This document shows, in pieces, positions 1-6,098 of a stretch of DNA of 16,345 nt; the first letter of the stretch is position 1, and each line of letters opens with the position of its first letter. Location of the stretch: NCBI GenBank assembly GCA_041477815.1, contig JBGOUV010000123.1:1-16345 (forward strand), given 5' to 3'. Source of the DNA: JBGOUV01 sp041477815 (GTDB lineage: Bacteria > Acidobacteriota > Terriglobia > Bryobacterales > JACQDG01). The notes beneath the pieces were generated by a model that was not told where the DNA came from, did no database searches, and saw nothing but the letters and a program-made list of their open reading frames with translations. The translations under genes and the position numbers were made by a program.

Positions 1-1740
1 GCGCTATGGGGATGGCTGAGCGCTCCCAAGCCCGCCCCGCGCCAGGTGGTGCGGACGATCATTTCGATGCCGGATTCGGCGCCACTCCGCTGGGTCACGG
101 TGTCGCCGGACGGCTCGCGCCTCGCCTACCTGGCCGGCCAGCCCAGTCAGATCCATTTGCGCTCGATGGACCAGCTCGAGGCGAAGCCGGTGTCCGGTAC
201 GGAGGGTGCCCGGGGCATCTTCTTCTCCCCCGACGGGCAGTGGCTGGGTTTTGGCGGCCAGGACATCAAGATCAAGAAAGTGCCGGTGAACGGGGGCGCG
301 GCGATCACGCTGTGCGACGGCTTGGCCCGCTACGGCGCGAGCTGGGGACCTGACGGCGCCATTGTGTTGGGCCGCTTGGCGGGAGGATTGAGCAAGGTGT
401 CGTCGGCCGGCGGCAAGCCCGAGGACCTGACCACGCCCGATGAAAAGAAGGGGGAGAGCGGTCACTTGTACCCGCAAGTACTGCCGGACGGCCGGGCCGT
501 GCTATTCACGATTCGCCTGACAGCCAGCTCCTCCGACGACTCCCGGATCGCGGTGCTAGACCGGAAGACTGGCCGGCAGCAGGTGTTGGTGGAAGGGGGG
601 TCGATGGGGCGCTACGTTCCCACCGGCCACTTGGTCTACTGGCGGGCCGGGTCGCTGTTCGCCGTGCCGTTCGATGCCAAGCGGCTCCAGGTGACCGGGC
701 AGGCCGTCCCGGTGCTGGAAGGTGTGGCGGGCGTTGGGAGCAATTCGTTCGCGGACTTTAGTTTCTCGGATACGGGCACGCTGGTGTATGTGCCAGGCGT
801 CTCCGAGGCGGTCAACACAAACCTGGTCTGGGTGGACCGCCAGGGCCGGGTGCAACCGCTGCGGGCGCCGTCAAGGCCGTACGTTGGGCCGCGCCTCTCG
901 CCCGACGGAGGCCGCGTGGCGGTGGCCATCGGCCCGTCGATCACCCAGACCGACATTTGGGTCTACGATCTGAGCCGTACGACCTTGACCCGCGTGACCT
1001 TCCAACGGGGCAGCTACTACCCGGTTTGGACCCCGGACGGCAAACGCATCAGCTTCGCCCATTTTGGAGGGAAGGGCGCCCTCCTTTCGGCGCCGGCCGA
1101 CGGCAGCGGGGGCGTGGAGCAACTGCTGACGCCGAAAACCGGGGCGCCTTTCTCCTCCTGGTCTCCAGATGGCAAGCTGCTGGCATACAACACTGGCGCG
1201 GGGCAGAAGCAGGATATCTGGGTCTTGCCCGCGGATGGCGAGCGCAAGCCCCGGCTGTTTCTGGAGACCCCCTTCTTCGAACTAAACCCCGAGTTCTCCC
1301 CCGACGGCCGCTGGATCGCCTATCAGGCCAACGACTCCGGCCAATTTCAGGTGTATGTGCAGCCCGCGCCGCGGACGGATGGCTCGCCGCCCCCGGCGGG
1401 AAAGTGGCAGATTTCGACCGACGGCGGGGACACCCCGCGCTGGGCGCGTAACGGGCGCGAGATGTTCTACCGGCACGGCGACAAGGTGATGGCGGTGCCG
1501 GTCGAGTCCGGGGGAGCGCCCTCCGGGCCCTTCCGCGCCGGGACGCCGAAGATGCTGTTTGAGGGCCGCTACGACGTGCCGGGACTGCAAGCCGCCTCGG
1601 GCCGGGCCTGGGACGTGTCCGCCGACGGCCAGCGGTTCCTGATGATAAAACTGGAGCAGAAGGAGACCGGCCCGTCTCCCCTGCACGTGGTGACGGACTG
1701 GTTCGAGGAGCTGCAGCGGCGGGCGCCGTTGCCCAAGTGA
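1..1740 (+). CDS. C-terminal propeller of a Ser/Thr kinase-type receptor (5' end outside window)
   Basis: The frame is already open at base 1 (it reads A-L-W-G-W-L-S-A-P-K), so the GTG at 46 is probably not the true start and the gene begins left of the window. The visible part carries at least eight PD40/TolB-like blades marked by SPDG-type motifs (VSPDGSRLAYL, FSPDGQWLGF, LSPDGGRVAV, WTPDGKRISF, WSPDGKLLAY, FSPDGRWIAY). The end, VTDWFEELQRR, is typical, from recollection, of acidobacterial PknB-type kinases with an extracytoplasmic propeller. The W-rich, then proline-rich first residues look like the end of a transmembrane segment and a linker, as in the complete kinase at 12155-14812. No kinase domain is visible, so the kinase assignment is inference; a stand-alone TolB-like protein is the alternative. 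A 173-bp gap follows, with no clear terminator. Confidence 0.82.
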   Translation, partial: ALWGWLSAPKPAPRQVVRTIISMPDSAPLRWVTVSPDGSRLAYLAGQPSQIHLRSMDQLEAKPVSGTEGARGIFFSPDGQWLGFGGQDIKIKKVPVNGGAAITLCDGLARYGASWGPDGAIVLGRLAGGLSKVSSAGGKPEDLTTPDEKKGESGHLYPQVLPDGRAVLFTIRLTASSSDDSRIAVLDRKTGRQQVLVEGGSMGRYVPTGHLVYWRAGSLFAVPFDAKRLQVTGQAVPVLEGVAGVGSNSFADFSFSDTGTLVYVPGVSEAVNTNLVWVDRQGRVQPLRAPSRPYVGPRLSPDGGRVAVAIGPSITQTDIWVYDLSRTTLTRVTFQRGSYYPVWTPDGKRISFAHFGGKGALLSAPADGSGGVEQLLTPKTGAPFSSWSPDGKLLAYNTGAGQKQDIWVLPADGERKPRLFLETPFFELNPEFSPDGRWIAYQANDSGQFQVYVQPAPRTDGSPPPAGKWQISTDGGDTPRWARNGREMFYRHGDKVMAVPVESGGAPSGPFRAGTPKMLFEGRYDVPGLQAASGRAWDVSADGQRFLMIKLEQKETGPSPLHVVTDWFEELQRRAPLPK

Positions 1741-1886
1741 GTCTCTATGATCGGTAAGGCGCTGGGGCGCGCAGGCGGCAGGGGCAACGACCACGAGCGC
1801 ATGGCCCGCTTCCCTGAATCATAACGAGGACACGTTGGCGGACACGCGGGAGTAACTCGCGACGGCGCGGCCGCGCTTGACACCCC

Positions 1887-1895
1887 TGGTACAAT
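1887..1895 (+). promoter_or_regulatory. Candidate extended -10 promoter of the ParB-like gene
   Basis: TGG followed by TACAAT forms an extended -10 element; transcription would start near 1902, 12 bases before the ATG at 1914. A purine-rich ribosome binding site (GAGGGGGG, about 1903-1911) lies between. A perfect TTGACA at 1877-1882 is only 7 bp from the -10, too close to act as its -35 box. Read by eye only. Confidence 0.4.
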
Positions 1896-1913
1896 AAAGA
1901 CAGAGGGGGGGTT

Positions 1914-2711
1914 ATGAATCGGGAGTTTCATGAGGTGGCAGGTCTGTTTCCCCTCCTGTCCGGATCGGCGTTCTCGGACCTGGTGATGGACATCCGGCAC
2001 AACGGGCTCCTCGAGCCGATCGTTTGCGACGCCGAGGGACACATTATCGATGGCCGCAATCGCTATCGGGCGTGCCTGGAGGCCGGGGTGGAGCCACGTT
2101 TCGTGGAGTGGAAAGGCGATGGGGCTTTGGTGGAGCTGTCGCTGAGGCTGAACCTGCGCCGCCGGCACCTGAACGAGTCGCAGCGGGCTATGGTGGCGGC
2201 GCGGTTGGCGAAGATGATGGAAGCAGTAGCTCTGAAGCGCAAGGGCGCCCGGACCGACCTGGTAGCAAATTTGCTACCAGGTCAGCGCCGCCGGTCTACC
2301 ACTGACGCCGCCGCACGTATCAACGTCTCTTCGCGACTGGCGATTCACGCTTGCAAGGTGCTGAAGCACGGCGCCCCCGAGCTGATCGCGGAAGTCGACT
2401 CCGGCGACTTGGCGGTATCGGCGGCTTCCGTCCTGGCGCGGTTGCCGAACGAAGAGCAGTTGCAGGCGGTGGGGGGTGGCCTCCGGGCCCTTGCCGCCAA
2501 GGTTCGAGAACTCCGAGGCCCCCAGAGCCAGCAGCGGGCGGACCGGCCTGCCCTGGGGTGTTTCGGTGTCCTCGAAAAACACGAGTGCGGGACGCCGCAG
2601 GTCGCCGGCACGGGCCCCGTGGCGCTGCTGTGGGTACCCGCCGGCCGGCTCTCCGACGCTATCCAGGCGCTCCAGGCCCGAGGCTTCCACTACACCCGGC
2701 TGGCCGCGTAG
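1914..2711 (+). CDS. ParB-N-domain (ParB/Spo0J-like) DNA-binding protein
   Basis: A 265-residue protein. Residues 31-37 (GLLEPIV) and 46-54 (DGRNRYRAC) match ParB N-domain boxes, the second replacing the GERRxRA nucleotide-binding motif. LNLRRRHLNESQRAMVAARL (about 82-101) and an A-x-x-x-N-V-S helix-turn-helix-like stretch (about 133-150) follow, as in stand-alone ParB-like proteins of phage and accessory regions. The last 35 residues (ALLWVPAGRLSDAIQALQAR, then GFHY) resemble a strand-helix-strand of MT-A70 adenine methyltransferases, which are often fused to such ParB domains, but no DPPW catalytic motif is present. No parA lies nearby, so chromosome partition is unlikely; transcriptional or DNA-modification-linked regulation is more plausible. 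ATG with GAGGGGGG just upstream supports the start. The gene contains a 28-bp perfect palindrome, listed separately. Confidence 0.85.
   Translation: MNREFHEVAGLFPLLSGSAFSDLVMDIRHNGLLEPIVCDAEGHIIDGRNRYRACLEAGVEPRFVEWKGDGALVELSLRLNLRRRHLNESQRAMVAARLAKMMEAVALKRKGARTDLVANLLPGQRRRSTTDAAARINVSSRLAIHACKVLKHGAPELIAEVDSGDLAVSAASVLARLPNEEQLQAVGGGLRALAAKVRELRGPQSQQRADRPALGCFGVLEKHECGTPQVAGTGPVALLWVPAGRLSDAIQALQARGFHYTRLAA
2256..2283. repeat. Perfect 28-bp palindrome inside the ParB-like gene
   Basis: The left half is GACCTGGTAGCAAA and the right half is its exact reverse complement with no spacer; the symmetry ends at 2255/2284. It encodes residues 115-123 (DLVANLLPG). The codons used there (GTA, GCA, AAT, TTG, CTA, CCA, GGT) end mostly in A or T and differ from the GC-ending codons of the rest of the gene, which suggests constraint at the DNA or RNA level. 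A dimeric operator, a parS-like site for the gene's own product, or an RNA hairpin are possible. Confidence 0.9.
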
Positions 2712-2839
2712 CCGGGCCGAGCCGGTCAGCGCCTGCGGACCCGCATCGATGTGGCCGGCGAAGAGGACCTGGCGGCGATAGGCAGAGCCTTGCAGCAGAT
2801 CCTCGGCTTGCTCGGACGAAGTTTTCGTCGCAGTCGGCC

Positions 2840-3343
2840 TCACTCGAAAACTTCTTGGGGCGTGATGACCACGCCGTAGTCGGAGAGGCGGAATTCGGTC
2901 ACCTCGCTGAGCCCGGATGCGCCGTAAACCAGGAGGCGGCGGAGGTGCGGGTCGGCGAGCCAGATGTGAGGAACGCCCCAGGTGCGGTACTCATCGAGCT
3001 TCTGGACGACTTCGCTGAAACGGTCGTCGGGGGAGAGGATTTCGATGGCGATGTAGGGGGGAGTGGAAGGAAACCTCTCCACGGGTGGATCCCCGGCAAA
3101 AACCGCTACGTCGGGTATACGGTAACGGGTATCACGCAGCTTGTGCCGGACCTCCGTAACCGCGTGAAGTGGGTACCGCTTTCTAATTTCATAAAAGATC
3201 TCGATGAAGCGGCACTGCAGCGTTCCATGCAACAAGTCAGGCGCGGCCCTCTCCACAATCTCCCCGTCCACGTACTCCGGGTCCGGGCCCTCGAAGCTCG
3301 TCCGCAGGTACTCTTCCACCGGTACTTGAACCCTGCCATCCAT
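2840..3343 (-). CDS. Uma2 family (DUF820) PD-(D/E)XK-fold protein
   Basis: A 167-residue protein with the usual Uma2 layout: VPVEEYLRT near the start, YVDGEIVER, then the nuclease-like core with D78 in RIPDVAVF, E101 in IAIEILSPDDR, K115 in VQKLDEYRTWGV, and HIWLADP. These match the acidic and lysine positions of the PD-(D/E)XK fold, so the putative active site looks intact. The biological role of the family is unknown. The ATG at 3343 was chosen because the conserved family start lies just after it. A GTG at 3367 would add eight residues and overlap the TPR gene's TGA by four bases (GTGA), a layout typical of translational coupling, so it is a real alternative. Neither start has a good ribosome binding site. 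Confidence 0.87.
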   Translation of the reverse strand: MDGRVQVPVEEYLRTSFEGPDPEYVDGEIVERAAPDLLHGTLQCRFIEIFYEIRKRYPLHAVTEVRHKLRDTRYRIPDVAVFAGDPPVERFPSTPPYIAIEILSPDDRFSEVVQKLDEYRTWGVPHIWLADPHLRRLLVYGASGLSEVTEFRLSDYGVVITPQEVFE

Positions 3344-3363
3344 GGCCACAGCATAACACCAGC

Positions 3364-4248
3364 TCACTGGAATGGCCGGCCCTGCGCCGCCTCGAGCAGC
3401 GTGGGGTTGGCCCGGCGCAGCCTCAGGGAAAGCTCCTTCTCTTCGCGGGCCTTGCCTTCATCGCCCAGCCGGAAGAAGATTTGCGACAACAGCAGGTGGG
3501 GCTGCGGATGGTCCGGGGAAAGGCGGATCGCCTCCCGGAGTTCCTGTTGCGCCTGCTCCCAGCGCTCGAGCTGCATCAGGGCCCGCGCCAGCAGCACGCG
3601 CGCCGGCACATAGTCCGGGCGGTTGCGGAGGGCGGCGCGCAGGTGCGGGAGGGCTTCTTCGTACGCGCCCTGTTTCACCAGCAGGTCGGCGTAGAAGAAG
3701 AACGGCTCCTCGTAGGAAGGATCCAGGCGCATCGCCTTGCGCAGCAGGTCCAGGGAGCGGGTTACGTCGCCGATCTTCTGGAGGTGGAATCCGTATTCGA
3801 AGTTCGCCCGCGCCGAGTCTGGGAATTTTTCGGCGGCCCGCCGGGCCACTTGGCGGGCGGCGTCATAGTCGCCGGCATCCTGGAGCGCCTTGATCGCCAG
3901 ATAATGGAGGCCGGCGTCGCCGGGATCCAGGCTCAGGGCGTGCTGGGCCACGGCGGCGCTCTCCTGAAAGTACCGGCCCTTGCTGTACTCGACGATCAGA
4001 AGCTGGAGCAGCTTCCGGTGATCGGGCTGGATCCGCTGGGCCGTGCGCCACTCGCGGAGGGCTTCGTCGTTCCGGCCCAACTGCACCAGGGCCGCGCCTA
4101 ACAGGTAACGCGTATTGAAGTCCTGAGGCCGGATCTGGGCGGCCTGCCGCAACAGGGGAGCAGCATCCTCGAAGCGGCGCGCAGAATAGCGCTCCAGCCC
4201 AGCATTGAACAACGAAGCAAAGTCGGGCGCCGCGAGCAAGAGGAGCAT
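3364..4248 (-). CDS. TPR repeat protein
   Basis: A 294-residue protein made almost wholly of about eight tetratricopeptide-like repeats, each ending in a P-D/P-G/P-S turn (QIRPQD, RIQPDH, SLDPGD, KFPDS, RLDPSY, RNRPDY, RLSPDH). TPRs form a helical scaffold for protein binding. The N-terminus MLLLLAAPDFA is hydrophobic and might be a weak signal peptide, so periplasmic location is possible but unsure. The ATG at 4248 was chosen over an upstream start at 4407 because the extra 53 residues translate a nucleotide repeat (HHQDTKTTRR) and the end of the neighbouring gene; a GGAGGGGAAG stretch precedes this ATG. It lies 59 bp downstream of the CRTAC1-like gene on the same strand, a pairing I recall from Acidobacteriota, and is probably co-transcribed with it. 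Confidence 0.85.
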   Translation of the reverse strand: MLLLLAAPDFASLFNAGLERYSARRFEDAAPLLRQAAQIRPQDFNTRYLLGAALVQLGRNDEALREWRTAQRIQPDHRKLLQLLIVEYSKGRYFQESAAVAQHALSLDPGDAGLHYLAIKALQDAGDYDAARQVARRAAEKFPDSARANFEYGFHLQKIGDVTRSLDLLRKAMRLDPSYEEPFFFYADLLVKQGAYEEALPHLRAALRNRPDYVPARVLLARALMQLERWEQAQQELREAIRLSPDHPQPHLLLSQIFFRLGDEGKAREEKELSLRLRRANPTLLEAAQGRPFQ

Positions 4249-4270
4249 CGCGAAGCTTCCCCTCCCCCGC

Positions 4271-4294
4271 CTTGTTGTCTTGGTGTCTTGGTGG
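4271..4294 (-). repeat. Three tandem octamers of the CACCAAGA type
   Basis: Read on the minus strand the block is CACCAAGA-type octamers in three copies (period 8), the last diverged to CAACAAGG, preceded by TTTCAC. It fills most of the 59-bp gap between the CRTAC1-like stop and the TPR start. From recollection, similar CACCAAGACACCAAG blocks are scattered between genes in many unrelated bacteria; their role is unknown. Confidence 0.6.
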
Positions 4295-4307
4295 TGAAAT
4301 TGTGAGC

Positions 4308-6023
4308 TCACCGCGACCACGGCCGAGCCTCCCCGGAGCCTTCCACCAGTAGATAGACACAGTCTGCCCCAACCCCGGGATACTCCTCGCTCTGTCCGTT
4401 CGGCCAAGCCACCCGGATCTTCTCCACCCGCCGCGCGCCGTCCAGCCCGAAGTGGAGTCTCAGATCGTTCTGGGAAAGGAAGCTGGACTGGCTCAGGACC
4501 GGCAAAGTCTGCCGCCGGCCGCCGGCTTCCACGGTCACCGTGGCGCCAATCGCCGAACGGTTCGACTTCCGCCCCTGGAGCAGCAACTGGATCAAATGGC
4601 GGCCCGGCGCCAGGTCGTTGCGCAGCAGCGAGGGGACCTCCCCCATGTTCATGATCACCACGTCCAGATCGCCGTCGTTGTCGAAATCTCCGAACGCCGC
4701 GCCCCGGCTCGATTTCTTCTCGGCGATGGCCGGGCCCGCCAGCGCACTGACGTCCTCAAAGCGCCCGCCGCCGAGGTTGCGATACACCAGGCGCGGATTT
4801 AAGTATCGCTCCCCCAGGCTGGACTGCTCCAGTTCCGGGTAGACGTGGCCGTTGACCTGAAACACGTCCTGCAGGCCGTCGTTGTCCAGGTCCACGAGTC
4901 CCACGCCCCAGCCCACGTACTGGGGGTTTACCGCCAGGCCGGCTTTGACGACGACATCTTCGAAGACACCCTTCCCCAGGTTCCGGTAGACGTTGGGATG
5001 GTCGCCGGCGAAGTTCGTCTTGATCAGATCCAGGCGTCCATCGGAATCGAAGTCGCCTACCGCCACTCCCATGCCGCCTTGCTCGAAGCCGTGTTCGTTG
5101 AAGGCGAGGCCCGTCTCCGCGCCGATTTCGCTGAAGGTGCCGTCGCGGTTGTTGCGGAACAACAGACTGGGCGTGGAATCGGAGGCCACGAAGATGTCCG
5201 TCCAGCCGTCACCATTCAGATCGGCGGCGACGGCGGTAAAGGCGTAGAACCCCTTAGCCTCGCCGATCCGGCTCCGGGCGGTGACGCGCTCAAAAGAGCC
5301 GTCGCCGCGGTTGTGATAAAGCTCCGCGTGCCCGTAGGGCAGTCCGCGTGGTCCGCAGAAGACGGGCATCCCCTTCCACTCGCAGTTGGCGCCTTTGCCG
5401 GGCAGCGGGGTGGTGGCCAGGTTGAAGTCCTGATACGTGGCGACGAACAGATCCAGGTAGCCGTCCCGGTCATAGTCGAGAAACGTGCAGCCCGTGCTCC
5501 AGTCCTGGGGGGCGCCGGCGACCCCGGCCGGGGCGGTCGCATCGGCGAACTTGCCGTTGCCCAGGTTGCGGTAGAGCACGCTTGGCCCCCGGTAGGTGAC
5601 GTAGAGGTCGGTATGCCCGTCATTGTCATAGTCTCCGGCGCAGACGCCGCTGCCCCAGCCGGAGCGAACGAGGCCGGCCGCGGTGGTTACATCTGCGAAT
5701 TTACCATTGCCCAGGTTGCGGTACAGGCGATTGGAGGCGTCCTTGGGGGGCTGATCCAGCCGCGACCCGTTGACCAGGAAGATGTCGGCGAAGCCGTCGC
5801 CATCGTAGTCGAGAAGAGCCACCCCCGTTCCGTTGGCCTCCACGATGTATTTCTTGGTCTTCTCGCCACCGGAGGTAAACCGCGTGCGCAGGCCGGCTTC
5901 GGCGGCAACGTCGGTGAACTTAGCGCCAAAGGGCTTTCCCGAGGGCGCCGGCCGGGGCGCCGGCTCGGCGTTTCGCGTGGCCACGCCCTGCCCCAGTAGG
6001 ATCCCTGCCCCCGCCGCGATCAT
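4308..6023 (-). CDS. CRTAC1-like protein: VCBS/FG-GAP repeats with ASPIC/UnbV domain
   Basis: A 571-residue protein, probably exported. After a hydrophobic N-terminus (MIAAGAGILLGQGVA) it has about seven calcium-binding-type VCBS/FG-GAP units: DYDGDGFADIF, DYDNDGHTDLY, DYDRDGYLDLF, DLNGDGWTDIF, DFDSDGRLDLI, DLDNDGLQDVF and DFDNDGDLDVV, covering about residues 65-465. An ASPIC/UnbV domain follows (about 475-565; AIGATVTVEAGGRRQTLPVL, and IRVAWPNGQSEEYPG). These proteins form a propeller and are often surface or periplasmic; the function is unknown. The ATG at 6023 was taken as the start. A GTG at 6065 gives a better signal peptide, because it adds R and K before the hydrophobic stretch, and is a serious alternative. 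The open frame runs back to 6833, but that part is only the complement of the TonB receptor gene. The gene is divergent from the receptor, and TPR follows. Confidence 0.87.
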   Translation of the reverse strand: MIAAGAGILLGQGVATRNAEPAPRPAPSGKPFGAKFTDVAAEAGLRTRFTSGGEKTKKYIVEANGTGVALLDYDGDGFADIFLVNGSRLDQPPKDASNRLYRNLGNGKFADVTTAAGLVRSGWGSGVCAGDYDNDGHTDLYVTYRGPSVLYRNLGNGKFADATAPAGVAGAPQDWSTGCTFLDYDRDGYLDLFVATYQDFNLATTPLPGKGANCEWKGMPVFCGPRGLPYGHAELYHNRGDGSFERVTARSRIGEAKGFYAFTAVAADLNGDGWTDIFVASDSTPSLLFRNNRDGTFSEIGAETGLAFNEHGFEQGGMGVAVGDFDSDGRLDLIKTNFAGDHPNVYRNLGKGVFEDVVVKAGLAVNPQYVGWGVGLVDLDNDGLQDVFQVNGHVYPELEQSSLGERYLNPRLVYRNLGGGRFEDVSALAGPAIAEKKSSRGAAFGDFDNDGDLDVVIMNMGEVPSLLRNDLAPGRHLIQLLLQGRKSNRSAIGATVTVEAGGRRQTLPVLSQSSFLSQNDLRLHFGLDGARRVEKIRVAWPNGQSEEYPGVGADCVYLLVEGSGEARPWSR

Positions 6024-6030
6024 CAAACTC

Positions 6031-6059
6031 TTGAAAACCGCCCGAAGGTATGATATAAG
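6031..6059 (+). promoter_or_regulatory. Sigma-70-type promoter of the TonB-dependent receptor gene
   Basis: TTGAAA (6031-6036), a 17-bp spacer, then TATAAG (6054-6059) with an extended TGA just before the -10. This is the best promoter match noticed in the window. The start would be near 6066, giving a leader of about 33 bases that contains AAAGGGGTG five bases before the ATG at 6099. The -35 box lies within or next to the start of the divergent CRTAC1-like gene. On the other strand, TTAAAA-N17-TATATC is a weaker candidate for that gene. Confidence 0.6.
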
Positions 6060-6075
6060 CCCCACAGGGCTCAAT

Positions 6076-6087
6076 TTTAACGTTAAA
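6076..6087. promoter_or_regulatory. 12-bp palindrome in the receptor leader
   Basis: TTTAACGTTAAA is a perfect palindrome just downstream of the predicted start of the receptor transcript, overlapping the first bases of the ribosome binding site. It could be an operator, but it is short and AT-rich, so chance is possible. Confidence 0.3.
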
Positions 6088-6098
6088 GGGGTGAAAAA

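Noticed and set aside
1747..1821. A 24-codon open frame starting with ATG between the first gene and the ParB-like gene.
   Set aside because: Too short, no ribosome binding site, and composition like random GC-rich DNA.
1877..1895. TTGACA and TACAAT read as a classical -35/-10 pair.
   Set aside because: They are only 7 bp apart, far from the usual 16-18. The extended -10 reading without this -35 is preferred.
2695..2716. Hairpin CCCGGCT / AGCCGGG at the ParB-like stop codon as a terminator.
   Set aside because: Seven-base stem in GC-rich DNA with no T-run after it, so chance is likely.
2351..3613. Long plus-strand open frame across the ParB-like end, the Uma2 gene and the TPR end.
   Set aside because: It runs out of frame through the ParB-like gene and antisense to two recognisable genes, and shows only arginine/proline/glycine-rich sequence without motifs.
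4249..4407. N-terminal extension of the TPR protein to a start at 4407.
   Set aside because: The added residues come from the octamer repeat and from the end of the CRTAC1-like gene in another frame.
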